Positions 10,086 through 22,220 of a stretch of DNA of 64,000 nt are shown here, in pieces (the first letter of the stretch is position 1; each line of letters starts with the position of its first letter). The position numbers and the translations under genes are program-made. The notes beneath the pieces are model-generated. The model searched no databases and had not been told where the DNA came from. It was given only the letters and a program-made list of their open reading frames with translations. Source of the DNA: Dryas octopetala (taxonomy: Eukaryota > Streptophyta > Magnoliopsida > Rosales > Rosaceae); the NCBI GenBank assembly GCA_963921425.1, contig OY992837.1:8281896-8345895 (forward strand). Reading direction: 5' to 3'.

Positions 10086-10879
10086 TGGTGTGTTTGGATG
10101 AAGGAAAAAAACTCGGAATTTAAACAAAACTCAGCATTTAAGAAATTACATGCTCTAATTTCCTTGTTTGGGTCAATAAATACAAAATTTTGTAAATTCT
10201 AGGTGGAAAAAAACTTGGGATTTGAAGACTGTAAATTCCAACTTTAAATTCCACCTAAATTGGTGTCATTTTCAAAATTCCAATTTTTACAAAAGAAAAA
10301 TAAGTCGTGTCGACACTACCACCATTGCCGCCAACGTCACCACCACTAACACCACCACCCCCGCCACCCCCGCCACCACCGCCGCTGCCGCTGCCGCCAC
10401 CACCACCACCAACACCAACACCGAGACCGCCACCACCGCCGCTGCCACCACCACCATCACCATCACCGTCACCACCACCACCACCACCACCATCACCATC
10501 ACCATCACCATCACCATCATTGTCACTGCCGCCACCACCATCACCGCCATTGCCGACACCACCACCACCACCACCGCCACCGCCAACACCCGAATTTTAG
10601 CCACCACCATTTCTCCCACCGCTTGTGGGCCATCACCCCTACCAATATGGTCAACTCACCATAAACATCATTTTTATTGTTACCACCATCACCATCACTC
10701 TTTTGAATTGATGCATCAAAAATTAAAACTACCATAAATTCCGTATTTAAACTCCATTATGTTTATATGTTATCCAAACAAGAGAATTTACATATTCTAG
10801 AATTTTAAATCATATCGTTTTAAATTCCGTCATTTGTGAATTCCTTAGTAATTTCAAACTACTTCATCCAAACGCATCA
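10086..10879. mobile_element. PIF/Harbinger-type non-autonomous element carrying a large triplet-repeat array
   Basis: The left end TGGTGTGTTTGGATGAAG and the complement of the right end (TGATGCGTTTGGATGAAG) match at all but two positions. TTA lies directly outside each end (10083-10085, 10880-10882), the 3-bp duplication of PIF/Harbinger elements. The interior holds a (CCA/CCG)n-like array at 10308-10600. The open frames there are products of the repeat, not genes. Confidence 0.75.
10308..10600. repeat. Imperfect trinucleotide (ACC)n microsatellite, about 290 bp
   Basis: Runs of ACC, GCC and ATC triplets, with CACCAT blocks, span nearly 300 bp. The array stays open in several frames, encoding only poly-Thr/Pro on one strand and poly-Val/Met on the other. 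It lies wholly inside the Harbinger-type element at 10086-10879. Confidence 0.9.
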
Positions 10880-10882
10880 TTA

Positions 10883-11212
10883 ATGTTAAATAGATTAGAT
10901 TTTTTGACATAACGTGACAATTAATGCGTACTTATTACATCAATTATTATGATAAACTATTAATTAATACATTAACCGCCAAAGGATAGGGTGAGAAGAT
11001 TCAAGATTCCTCTCACATTACTCCATGATTCATAATAAGAAATGTGTAATTAATCAGGGCAGCAAAAGATAATCTAATTAATTAAGAATTCATTACAATT
11101 CAGTCCAGATGATTCTAAATGAACAAATGAACTAGAGAATGTTACTATATATGCATGTCACTAATTTATGGGACTAATAACAAATTGAGGTGACCAAATT
11201 GATGAATATATA
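10883..11212. other. 3' flank of the AP2/ERF gene
   Basis: AT-rich, no repeats or coding frames of note. It should hold the 3' untranslated region and polyadenylation signal of the minus-strand gene at 11213-11764. Confidence 0.4.
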
Positions 11213-11764
11213 TCAGTCACTCCAGAGAGTAAAGTCCACAGTTTTCTCCAAACCATGATCATCATATTCATCCCAATTGAACCCTTTTTGCATGGCTGGT
11301 GGGGTGAGGATCAACCCCTCGGCCATGCTGTCAAGCAACTCTGGCATGTTAAACAACTCCTCCTCATCCAAATACACCACTTCTCTGGACCCTTCTTCTT
11401 CTACCTTCTCCATCAACGACACAGACGACGACGATGAAGAACAAGAAGAGAGCTCATGAGCAGCAGCACACTGAGGCAGAGCATTTGCCTCTTGAGGAAA
11501 ATTCAATGCAGCAGGGTCCCTCTTGAGAGCCCAAGCTGCTACATCATAAGCCCTGGCGGCCATGTCAGGGCAGGTGAAGGTCCCGAGCCAAATGCGAGAC
11601 TTGTAATTCTTGTCTGGCTGCCGAAGCTCGCACACCCACTTCCCAAACCTCTGTCGAACACCTTTGTAAACTGGGTGCCGAGTCTCCTGAAACTTCTTCC
11701 TTCCGGCCTTTCTCTTCTTCATCACAACACTCTGCATGTGGGTTTGCCCTGAGTTCGATGCCAT
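11213..11764 (-). CDS. AP2/ERF transcription factor, CBF/DREB1-like
   Basis: A 183-residue single-exon protein with one AP2 DNA-binding domain at about residues 33-93, from [10 protein letters not shown] through WLGTF and [14 protein letters not shown] to AALNFP. It is preceded by [16 protein letters not shown], a close match to the CBF/DREB1 nuclear-localisation signature. The acidic C-terminus ends DFTLWSD, near the LWSY end of CBFs. Such factors bind CRT/DRE sites (CCGAC) and activate cold or drought genes. Oddities: the DSAWR signature after the AP2 domain is absent (EANALP instead), the domain is one residue short at VRQRFGKWV and two residues long at DKNYKSRIW, and the DREB Glu19 position reads Gln. 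The frame could open 26 codons upstream (11842), but that stretch contains the probable TATA box, so the Met at 11764 (MASNSGQ) is chosen. A divergent DREB1/CBF relative; stress-related role inferred. Confidence 0.88.
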   Translation of the reverse strand: MASNSGQTHMQSVVMKKRKAGRKKFQETRHPVYKGVRQRFGKWVCELRQPDKNYKSRIWLGTFTCPDMAARAYDVAAWALKRDPAALNFPQEANALPQCAAAHELSSCSSSSSSVSLMEKVEEEGSREVVYLDEEELFNMPELLDSMAEGLILTPPAMQKGFNWDEYDDHGLEKTVDFTLWSD

Positions 11765-11805
11765 TATGCTTGCAGGGATTGAAAGGGAGTGAAGTTTGTA
11801 TATAA

Positions 11806-11816
11806 CTATATATAGC
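11806..11816 (-). promoter_or_regulatory. Probable TATA box of the AP2/ERF gene
   Basis: The minus strand reads GCTATATATAGT about 45 bp before the chosen ATG. Transcription starting about 30 bp downstream would exclude the upstream in-frame ATG at 11842, which helped decide the start codon. Confidence 0.45.
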
Positions 11817-11916
11817 ACAAGAAAATTAAAATTTAAGGACATGGGTGTGTTTTAAACGTTGCTGCCTTCAATGTGTAAACAACGTGGAACAGGTGGGGTT
11901 TCCTGAGAAATTAAAT

Positions 11917-11926
11917 CCCACGTGGG
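11917..11926 (-). promoter_or_regulatory. G-box/ABRE-like CCCACGTGGG
   Basis: A palindromic CACGTG core at 11919-11924 in a CCCACGTGGG context, about 155 bp upstream of the AP2/ERF start codon. Such sites bind bZIP, bHLH or PIF factors. It would fit abscisic-acid, light or cold control, but function is inferred from sequence only. Confidence 0.4.
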
Positions 11927-11929
11927 AGA

Positions 11930-14558
11930 AAAGTTGTTTATATCTTACTTTTCTAATTTGATATTTATTTTCCTGCATAGGCAGTTGGGAGTCTTGGGAC
12001 CATGGAGGTTCTCGTATGGACAAGTCATAGATGGTAGCCATGCCCATTACGTACATAGTTATATTAAAACTAATATAATTCAATACGTTTGCATTCATTA
12101 AACTTTAGAATTCATTTTAAATTGGTTCGCAAATTATAAAATTTTTAAATTTTCTCGTTAATTAACAAAATCATATGGAATAATCTATCTGTTAGAAAAT
12201 TCTACAAAAGAATCATTAAGTGTTACGCTGGATGTAGTCCACTTGATATTTTTAATGACGTGACATTGATTGGTATAGGGTAAAAATGGGTTTGACTCCA
12301 AAATAATTCTCACCCATTCCACGACGACATGTGGCACTTAACTCTGATATGGGCCCACCACTTTCCCCATTTTTATAAATGAAACTGTAAGTCCCTATAA
12401 ATTTAAAAAATCGAGTTCTTGTTCTAAAGGTCAAAAATAACGCATTTAACCATTGGAATTAAAGTTTTCTGCTCACTCAATAGTTTTGTCAATGATTTCC
12501 ATTGCAAATTGAATCTTATATACTACAAAGGCTGATTTTTTGTTTGATATTATAAGAATTAGTGTTTAATAAAGCCAAGTGCACTATGTTCAGCTTGACA
12601 CTTAAAATCTCTTTGACGGAATTTTTAATGGATAACTATTTTGTATATTTTTTATTAATTAATGAGAGAATATAAAATGCGCTATAGTTTGTTAATCAAC
12701 TTGAAATACACTTTATATATATAAATATTTCGTGAAGGTATTAATTAAAAGTGAATAATCATAATCATAGCTTCTTATACTATTTCATACTTTGATGTTT
12801 CCAATATTTTTCGATGGGTCTGTTTAATTCAAGGCTTTGAGCCTTTGAGAGACACGGTCCACATTACTAGATTACAATATGAAACATTGAGGACGGTGGT
12901 GGTTCCAATTACTCAGCGGACTAGTACTTCAAGTTCTGGGGCTATGTTGTTTTCAGTCTGGAGAACACATGTCAGTGGATGCTGGAAGTTGGGTACGGGA
13001 CTATTGAGAAAAATATTTATATATATGTATAAAATAAATTGGTCTTTGTTTGGCCACATTCATGTGCCGAAATTGCCTTATTTTAATATCGACACGTGTA
13101 TCTAAAACTATTCACATGCAAAAGCAATGTGGATTCGTTCTTCAAATCCTATCATCTGATGCAAAAGATCTTGTATTTGACCCGATCCCACATATTTATC
13201 TTGAGAGAAAAATCAAATATGATCATCATATGAAAAGATTTCTTCATGTAGAAATTTGACTTTGATGGATTTACCAAGTCGCATAACTAACAAGCTTTAT
13301 TATTGAGCATATTTTCTTCGTTCGGAAACTTAGTGAAGACGTGCCTTGGATCTAACAAACTGATCCAAAGATCCCCTCTTTCTAGTAAACTTCCAATCTA
13401 TCGTCCTCATCCTTATAAAGGGTTTTTTCTATGTTGGAATGCCGCAGGTGTTAAAATATCAGTAGCAAAAGCAAGAGGTTTTAAATTAAAATGGTCTAAA
13501 ATCTGGATGTCTACATCCTTTCATTTAAGACATAAGTTATTGCTCGATAATTGATCGATAATTGAAAGATGAGTTGTTTAGAAGAATTCTACAATACAAT
13601 CACTACATATCATACAATCACTATATTATAAAATCACATTTTTGACCTTTTAAGTATTGATATATATATATATATATATATACTTTCTATTACTTGATTG
13701 TAAATTCTCTATCATTAAATATATTTGTATCTCATTTGGACACCATACCAAAAGAGCTTCCTCTTTATAATACATTTTGTTTTTAAAATGAAAAAAAGGC
13801 TTCAAGCCAAGCATTAGTTAGCTTCGGTTAGTTGCTAGCACCTAGTACCTACTTTTGGCCAAAATTTTGGTCGCCTACTAATAGTGCACAAAGCATTTCC
13901 AGGTCAGGACTTTCTTTTGTTGGATCCAAATATCCAGTCATTTCCAATTATCTATTTTTTAAAAAAATTTCTTAGCATTTGAGGCCCAAACCCAAAACAG
14001 AACAAAGAGGCTAACAGCAAATACTTGTGAGCCTATAAATGGCCAACAAATCCTCCCGATCCAAGTTAAGAGTAGCACTTCAGTCAAAATCTCTACATCC
14101 CACGTATAAGCCCAACCCAAATGACGCAAAAAGACTATCGGTTACAACAATTCTTTTTCTGTGAACATTAAAAAAAAAAAAAACTACTTATAATACGTGT
14201 ATATGCTTATTATCTCTCTATTGTGACTTATATGTATATTCTCGTTACATATAATTTTACTTGTAAGTATAAATATGTACATATTTTTTATATTTAGAGA
14301 TCTCTTATAGGGTCCACTACATATTGTATTTTGATGATTTAAAATATATATTTTTTTGAACTACATTGAATGATCATTCTTGTCAAAAATTAGGTAAATA
14401 AAAAATTATTTGATCGTTGATTAAATAGTCACTATTTCTAATGTTTATCAAAAATATTTTGTTCGTCTATTTATTTAATAAAAAATTAATATTTTAATGG
14501 TATTCGATTTATCTAATTTTTTGCAAAGATAATCTTATAATATATACTATTAAAATAA
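11930..14558. other. Gene-free region with AT microsatellite
   Basis: The first kilobase is upstream flank of the AP2/ERF gene. There is an (AT)11 run at 13661-13682. Short frames between 12845 and 13554 have no recognisable protein features and poor codon use. TTAAAATAA at 14550-14558 is the left target duplication of the next element. Confidence 0.4.
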
Positions 14559-15954
14559 GGCTTATTCGCGCCAATGCCCCCTGAAAGTAACTTCGATTTT
14601 CAATTTGCCCCCTGAAACTTCATTCCTCCCACTTTACCCCCCGAACTTTACAAAATACTATATTCCGTCATGTCCGTCTATGGATCCGTCAAAGCAGCTG
14701 ACGTGGCGCTTACGTGGATCGGCAATTAGGTCTTTTACCTGATGCAAAGCTGAATCAAACCCATGTGGAGGGGCAATTAGGTCTTTTCCGCTGCATAAGC
14801 AAAACTAAAAAAAAAATTAAAAGAAAAAAAAAAAACTCTCTACCCAGCCCCCACCCAGGCCACCCCCTTCTCCTCCCCCACCCCTCCCCCCGACCCTGTC
14901 GCACCCCTCTCCCACCCAAACCTCCTATCGTTTCGATTCAAAGGTCCAGCGGCGGCGGAGATCGGTAGTCGCAAAACGGTAGCGTTAGAGAGCTCAAGAT
15001 TGGACGAATCAGCAGGTAGTGAACCGAGGAGGAGCTCTTGTTTCTCAAGTCGGCTTTGTCTCAGGCTCTGGGTCTCTTCCCCGATCACTCCCTCGTCAGA
15101 AATTAGGTCCTGGATCAAACCCATGTGGGTGTGAAGTCCGTGACCGGAGAGAGACTGCCTGGGGAGAATCGGATCCTAAACGTGGACCGCGAAGAAGACG
15201 AATATGATGGGGATGTGCGAACCGGGTCGGGTTGGTGATTTGGGTTAATGGGTGACTCGCGGCTGGACTGGGGTGGTGGGTTTGCTGTTGGGATGGGTCT
15301 TGAGGCAGGACAGCACCAGGAGTTTTCAGGTGGCCAGTGGGGTTGGCGAAGGAGGATATGGTGGAGATTGATTCTCTCTTCCTCATCTTCAATAGAAGCA
15401 ACTCTCAATGGATCATTCACCTTCAGACCCCAGCTTAGTCCTCTAAAGCACCCACTTGAAGTTTTGGCTGCAGGCAATCTCAAATCTATGATGCTCTTTT
15501 TTGAATGCAAAAATCGAACTTTTGCAGGGTGGCTTGCGGCAATTCCGGTTCTGGGTCTGGGAAATATCTGCGGGAGAGGCTTTAAGCCACATTCTGTGAG
15601 GACCCAACTCGCCATTGGAGACCCAGATGAAGCACAGACACCATGGTTTCAGTTCTGGGTCTGCCTCAGGCTGAGAGAGAGAGAGAGAGAGAGAGAGATA
15701 TTCAAAGGGGTCCCACTTAATGTTGATGTGGAGCTGATTTGGCATTTTGTCAGTCTAATTCAGCTTTGCATCAGGTAAAAGACCTAATTGCCCCTCCACA
15801 TAAGCGCCACATCAGCTACTTTGACGGATCTATAGACGGACATGACGGAATATAGTATTTTGTAAAGTTCGGGGGGCAAAGTGGAAGGAATGAAGTTTCA
15901 GGGGGTAAATTGAAAATCGAAGTTACTTTCAGGGGGCATTGGCGCGAATAAGCC
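14559..15954. mobile_element. Mutator-type non-autonomous element, possible gene-fragment carrier
   Basis: The ends GGCTTATTCGCGCCAATGCC and their complement are inverted over about 190 bp. Both flanks are TTAAAATAA (14550-14558 and 15955-15963), a perfect 9-bp target duplication. The interior (about 14840-15780) is GC-rich and has overlapping open frames, the longest 166 codons on the minus strand (15115-15615), with no family I recognise. It also has a (GA)n run at 15674-15698. A GC-rich foreign-looking interior between Mutator ends is the pattern of Pack-MULEs, but no donor gene was identified. The end sequence is shared with the element at 16349-16847. Confidence 0.85.
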
Positions 15955-16348
15955 TTAAAATAAATAATTTGAATTGTTGAAATACAATATAAAATGGATC
16001 CCATAATAAATCCCTCAAATATAATTATTTGAAAAATATCTGAATGGATCGGAAGAGGCTGTAAATATGCATATAGCCATATAGGGCCTTTAGGTATGTA
16101 TATCTTCCTCTCTTGGTAACAAAGTTAATATTTTTTTAACCGACAAGAGAATGACAAACACAGACCTTCCCTGAGTGCAATGTTGAATTAGTGTGTGATA
16201 ATATGATCAGTATTCTCTACTTTGCATTTGGTCAATAGTATCAACGGTGTCGGATAGATAGTCCCTATCACTAGTAAATTGTTTTGTTTGTCCCCATCAC
16301 CTGTAATTAGCTGCAGTACTCTACGACACCAAGAATTAATAATAAGTA

Positions 16349-16847
16349 GGTTTATTCACGACATTGCCCCTTATAAGATATATTTTTTCTCACTTTATCC
16401 CCTGAAACTTAAATCTTCTCAAATTGTCACATGAACTTCACACAGTTGTTGCAAAAGACCCTATCCCGTCAACTTTGTCAATTTTTCTGTTAAAATAACT
16501 GATGTGGCACCTATATGGCATGAATGAGACCCTTTTTTAGTTATGTAAGATCCATGTGGACAAAAAAGAATAATAAAAAATAATTTTTAAACTAAAAAAT
16601 AATAAGATTCATGTCAATTTTTTATAACTTTTAGTGTCTACATGAATGTTACATAATTAGAAAAGGGTCCTACCCATGCCATATAGGTGCCACATCAACT
16701 TTTTTAACGGAAAAATTGACAGGTTGACGGCATATGATCTTTTGCAACAACTGTTTGACGTTCAAGTGGCAAATTGAGAGGATTTAAGTTTCAGGGGGCA
16801 AAATGAAAAAAAGTGTATCTTACAGAAGGCAATGGTATGAATAAGCC
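16349..16847. mobile_element. Mutator-type MITE related to the element at 14559-15954
   Basis: The left end GGTTTATTCACGACATTGCCC and right end …GGCAATGGTATGAATAAGCC are inverted copies, with homology extending over nearly the whole 499 bp so that the element is a large foldback. TAATAAGTA occurs at 16340-16348 and 16848-16856, a perfect 9-bp target duplication. The outermost bases and the 'caatgcccc', 'cccctgaaact' and 'tgacgtggc' blocks are shared with the larger neighbour 0.4 kb away, so both belong to one terminal-repeat lineage. Confidence 0.88.
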
Positions 16848-16856
16848 TAATAAGTA

Positions 16857-17753
16857 TATGTTGGGTATCAAGAATATGAGGCCCTCATAATTATTGGAGG
16901 TTATAGCAAACAGACGAGATAACATATCGCGGTCCGAATTTAATCTAATCTAATCTAACCTAACAAGATAAGCAAAAGTAAGAAGAAAGAAGAAAGTTCA
17001 TAAATTTGTGTTATGTCGTTTTTAACTTTATTCGTTTTTTGAGGCACTATTGAACTCAATTCCTTGGCATATCCACCTTTGCCAAAGAATATGTGGGCCG
17101 GTATTTGGTAAAGTGTGAGCTCCCACTTTATTGGATCCTTCAAACTTTTAACCATTCATACTTTGATGTCCTAAAGTTCTATGCTCCTTTGCAAGCCAAC
17201 CCCATATCTCTCTTTTTCTTTGTCTCTGTCTCTCTAATTCATAGTGAAGATAAGTTCAATAAACCATCGAGTGTTAAGTTTTATCTCAAAAGATCTTGAA
17301 CAATTTAGTGAAATATCACTTTTAATATACCCAACGATGAAAAGTTACTTATCTGATGACAATTATATTTGATCCTGCTAAATATAGAGGCAAGCAACCA
17401 CAGCGAACTGATAAAATTATAAAATAATATAAATATTTAAAGGGCCAAAAATTGTACACCTCGTGTCTAAATAAGCAAGGTACATACACCAGTCTTCCTA
17501 CTACATACATGATCCATATACATAAAATTGATACCATGTCACCACCTAACCCAAGTCCTTGCCTCCTCAGGCATGTTACCATTTTAGACTATTCCTGCTT
17601 CACAGTGCATGTCAGACTATACTCCAATTTGATCATCATATTTTGATTTGGAAAGAACCAAAAAAAGAAAAAAGAAAAGAAAAGTTAAACCAAAACTCTT
17701 TGGAATGGTCCCTTAACATCAAACCCTTCCCGGTTGATTGATCTCTAATTAAA
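16857..17753. other. 3' flank of the DUF4378 gene
   Basis: AT-rich. The frames here are short and unconvincing. It includes the 3' untranslated region of the gene ending at 17754, with an A/G-rich stretch at 17656-17690. Confidence 0.4.
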
Positions 17754-20730
17754 TTAACAAACTAGTTCCATTGCCAATTCCTCCACTAATAGGCCAAAGA
17801 TGTCAAGCTCAATCTCTATTCCAGCCTCTCCCACTTGTTCTTGGTTTTTCTTCCACCCATCAAGCTCCTTTCTAAAATCTTGTTCAACCATCATGTCAAT
17901 GGTGTTAGACTCCACCTCTTTCCAGGACTCAAGTCTCTTGTAGACCCTTCTCACCACCTCTTCTCTATTCTCAAAACCATCATCATCCTCTTCTTTGTGT
18001 TCCTCAACAACAAGATCCGAGACCAACCTCTTCACGTCTTTCGGGATTCTCTTCATGCACTGAAAGCTTGATTTCCAGAGTATTTCTCTGACAAACCCAT
18101 CGAGATTTTTTTCCCTGCTGCTATCTGATGTTCTCAATTCATCATCGTCGCATTCTTCTGATTCTCCATCTAGATCATCAATGTTGTTACATTCATCATC
18201 ATCATCATCTTCTTCTTCTTCTTCTAACATTCTTTTTTCGAGTTCAATTGGATCTAACTCTGCCAATTTCTCAAATCTACGAAGCTTCTGCAGTAGCTGC
18301 TGCTTTGTTCCTGTAAATTCAATGCAGGCGAGACCAAGTTTAGTTACTTGTATGACAATTCATAAAAGTTGTACTAGCTAAGGCTTAATAACAAACTCAA
18401 GATAACCTTATACTTTACCAGTTATAAGAAACAATAGTCCTGACAGTAAATTAAGGATTCATGCAAAAAATGCATTGAAATGGATCTTTTATTTGACTGT
18501 AATGACACTGAGGAGAAACCAAGTACAGGGGAAATGTAAAATCCCTTTCGACATCTCTTGGGGCTTCAATGCACAACAAATGCTAAGCCTATGAACATAA
18601 ATCAATGGGATCCACCAACAAGTAATGCAGATAATAGGTGAATGATTGCCATATTGAAGCAAGGCAGCAATCAATGAGCCTATAAATCTATGACTGAAAT
18701 AAAGTCCTACAAGTTTAGGCCCTTACAGAAAGGGTCATATGTACCAAAGACTGTCAAACAAAATCACAAGACTGAAATGAAAAATGAATGTTGATGAACT
18801 CAAGAGGGACTACTAACACATGAACATAATAATGTGGGTCACATATGCGCTTACATCAACAATAGGTCATCAAAACACAAGGACAACACTCACAACACAT
18901 AAAAGAACATTGAGAAAATGATAAGCAAAATATATCTATGGATCCCACACAGATAAGCATGAGTCAAATTGATTTACATGTAGTACGTAACAGTAAGCTC
19001 ATTGAAAACGACTACACAACCAACAAAAGAAGGGTACAAAAATTGAAACAATTTACTACACAGAATTATTACATACTCTGCATAATGGCATAGCTGCATT
19101 CCAAATCAAAACCATCTTCTTTGTCTTCGTCGTCACGTCCCTCATCGTCTTGGAATGGAGGGTCCAATACCGATACAGGACTGCACTGTTCCTTATCCTC
19201 CTCCTCTTCTTCTACTTGGAATTTCTTTAATCCCTCCTCCTGTTAAAAGTTCAATATCTTAATTTAAACACTAATCGCAAGTAATTGGGAATTTGGGATA
19301 TAGAATACTAATTGAGCAATTTCCTAACTGACCCTTTAAATATTAACCAAAAATATTAATCCCAGATCCATAATTGCTTGGCTGCTTGACTTTTCCTCTA
19401 GTTTTCAGAGAATGCAACCGAATAACTACTCCAAAAGTATATAATTTGGGGATGTCGGGACTCTATTCATGAGATCCAACACAAAAAAACAAAACCCAAT
19501 TTGTCTTTTGTTCTGAAAATTATTGCTAGACAGTGTCTAAACAAAAAGATTTACAATGCAGAGACTTTATCAGTAACAAATGTTTTATACTATCATGAGC
19601 ACATACATACAAGAAATGTACATACATGTTGAGCTTCAAATTGACACATATAACCTTCAATCTGCAAAAAAATTTCAACCCAAATCTATGGAAAGCGATC
19701 TTGTTGCCGACAATTCCACAAGTCCGAGTGAACTCGGACCGTCTTTAAGCAGACCGAGTTATCAACTCACGCAAAAAATTGAAAATTGGTATTAGCAAAA
19801 GGCAAAAGGCAAAAGGACAACCTCTTGTTTGTGGCAACTAGGGGACGTCGCCGGCGATGAGAACTCCGGCGTCCGGAGACCGGACGGCGAGGGCGAGGGC
19901 GAGGAGGTTGCTTGGAGCACAAAACGAAAAGGGCTTTCACAGAAGCCATTAATAACCTTCTCAAAACAAACGCAATCAGAATGGCTGCTGCTACTTGAAG
20001 TTTCCAAGTCCAAAGACTTGTCTTCGTTGCTTTCGGACCAAACCGCGCTGCTGGGCCTGCCATTGCAAGACGAAGAAAAGCACATCTCACAGCCAGCGCT
20101 TATTTCAGAAGCACTTTGGTTGACCTCTACACCTAAACTACCCACCATAGTTTCCTCCTCGATTCTCTGGTTTTGTTGGTCCGTGGAAATCTTTCTGCGC
20201 CCAACAGAAGAATCCCACCTAAGAATATCCTTCACCGAGACCTTAACCCCATCTCCTTTGATTTCGGGTTTTCGGGTCCGGTTCCGAATATTCAGTCTCT
20301 TCAAGAACGACCCGAATAGCCCAAAGCCGTGATTTTTGTTCTGGGTTTTGGGTTTTGAAGATGTTGACTGCTTCTGAATCCTCATAGCAGCTTCAACGAG
20401 CAGAGCTGCAGTTCTGGTTGGGATTTGAAGGAAAATGGCATTGGGGCTTTTGCATGGGCTCTTGGCCGCCGGCGATGAAAAATCGAAGAGTGGGGATTTT
20501 CTGAGGTCCGGAGAGTCGTGGAGGGAGAAAAAGCAAGCGTTTTTGCAGAGATTTCCGGGAAAGTTTGAAACTTGGGAGGAGATGGGTGAAGGTCTGCGTT
20601 TCTTGACCTGCAAATGGGTTTTGGGGGAAGGCCTTTTGACCTGGCCTCGTCTGTCAGCAATGTAGTTCTTGAGAAGGAAGGGTTCTTGATCTTGTTTCAG
20701 AAGCTCGTGTAAATGCTGCTTCTGAGCCAT
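17754..20730 (-). CDS. DUF4378 domain protein, three exons, 542 residues
   Basis: Spliced by eye: exon 1 20730-19822, exon 2 19239-19077, exon 3 18310-17754. All junctions have GT..AG borders and the reading frame is kept throughout (1629 nt with stop). The N-terminus has the conserved MAQKQHLHELLKQDQEPFLL opening and a basic Ser/Pro-rich region. A helix (LQIPTRTAALLVEAAMRIQK, residues 102-121) is typical of this plant family. The middle is acidic, with runs of Glu and Asp in exons 2 and 3. The C-terminal DUF4378 domain (about residues 420-541) includes the FRKELDGWKKNQEQVGEAG and IELDIFGLLVEELAMELV blocks. No membrane segment. DUF4378 occurs at the C-terminus of TRM/LONGIFOLIA-related and other plant proteins; biochemical function is unknown. 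Starting 10 codons upstream (20760, MCSVFVWMNI) is possible but unlike the family. Confidence 0.88.
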
Positions 20731-21358
20731 AATATTCATCCACACAAAAACAGAGCACAAAATGAAATGAGATATATGGGAATATAAGGTATATTTCCCA
20801 ACAGAGAGTCAGAGGCTGTGAGAGTTGGTTTGGAAATGCTTTTGATCAGCTGGGTATGAGTTTCAGCACCATCAAATTAGAGAGTTGAAGAGGTTTCAAC
20901 TGGTTCAAAAAGGGGAGGTTTGAAAGGTTGGGAATTTGGGCACTAATATAGCAAAGAGAGAGATAAAAGAGGGAGAGAGAGGAAGGAATGAGGAGACTTC
21001 ATGATTCAAATCTGAAAGCAGGGTTAGAAAATCGAGGGCTAGTTGGTGATAAACAAATTATTATAAAATAATGGGGTACAAAAAAAGGTTAAAATTTTTT
21101 TAAAAAAAATATGGTTGCAATTTGGAAGCAGTGAGAGAGCATAGTAGAACTCTAGTACTAGGATGGACTGATGGAGTAGTACACCAAGTAGGAGAGGGAT
21201 CTGGTTTGGAGGGTGATTGATTCTTCTTCCAATGCAATATGCATCTCTCACTAGACAAAGAAAAATGTAAAAATATTAGATAGGGTACAGTAGAGCAGTA
21301 TAGTTTACAGTGTTTGTCCGAAATCTGAATACAAATTGTACACATTACATGTCTCCCC

Positions 21359-21410
<52 letters not shown>

Positions 21411-21749
21411 TATGTTATTATGTATTACAGTTTTGATTACATTGTTGTTACTGCGAAGCAGTGAGAGAGAGACACTCAGACACACACACAGAAGATTCGC
21501 GAGAAGAGCGCTAGCTAGGTGCCTGGCTGGAGTCTGGAGTGGACTATGTGGAGGTTGGACTGTTGGAGGTTTCCGCGTAACTCATTGCTTCCTTGCTTGC
21601 TTTAGTTTTAAATCTCACCGTTGATCAACTATAAGTCTATAACTACAACTTGGGTCAATTACACTATGCATTCCTATGATTTATTTTTTATGGGATGTAT
21701 TCCTAAAATTTAAGTGAAGTTTCATTTGGGGATAATATGTTTTAATTTG
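20731..21749. promoter_or_regulatory. Upstream region of the DUF4378 gene with a long CT/GA tract
   Basis: This is the 5' flank of the minus-strand gene. It is purine-rich on the plus strand at 20940-20990 and contains a (CT) run of about 45 bp at 21361-21405. On the gene's strand that run is (GA)n, a common feature of plant core promoters and leaders bound by BPC/GAGA factors. Exact transcription start not visible. Confidence 0.4.
21361..21405. repeat. (CT)n microsatellite
   Basis: About 22 uninterrupted CT units, the longest dinucleotide run of this kind in the window. Confidence 0.95.
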
Positions 21750-22220
21750 GGATTTTTATGGCAAATGGTCTCTTAACTTTTATCTAAATATCAATTTGTT
21801 TATTAAAATACATTTTCACTCCATGTAGTCTTTTATATTTACCACCGTACATCAATGTTGATCTTCCGTTCAATTTCATTTGAATTTCAGTACATCAAAT
21901 GTCTTAATTAAGACTCGAGTTGGGGATTTTTTTCTTGTCTTTTTTATTTTTTATTTTTATTTATTTTTTATGGGTAAACTTGGACTTAAAGAAGACAAAA
22001 AAATTGTAGGGTCTTTTTGGGTGGTTATGAGACATGTGAAGACCATTTTGCTCCTGAAAAAGGGGTCACGTGCACTGCACATGACTTTTTTGTCAGAAAT
22101 CCATACGGAATTCAATGGAAGGACAACATTGATCTGTATGTGGTAGTAAAAATGGAGTCCACATTTTAAGGACCAAATTGATATTTGGGTGAAAATTGAT
22201 GGACCATTTGTGATATAAAT
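21750..22220. mobile_element. Foldback MITE related to the element at 31346-31866
   Basis: The left arm contains CAAATGGTCTCTTAACTTTT, ATCAATTTG and 'cattttcactcc'; the right arm carries their complements (…ggaccaaattgatatt…ggaccatttgtgat). The same words in the same order form the arms of the element at 31346-31866. No clear target duplication, so the borders are approximate to about 10 bp. Confidence 0.5.

Noticed and set aside
10222-10737. Open frames of 97-171 codons on both strands
   Set aside because: They exist only because ACC-type triplets contain no stop codons; the products are poly-Thr, poly-Pro or poly-Val.
11765-11842. 26-codon N-terminal extension of the AP2/ERF protein
   Set aside because: It contains the probable TATA box, is hydrophobic and AT-biased, and the family begins close to the MASNSG methionine.
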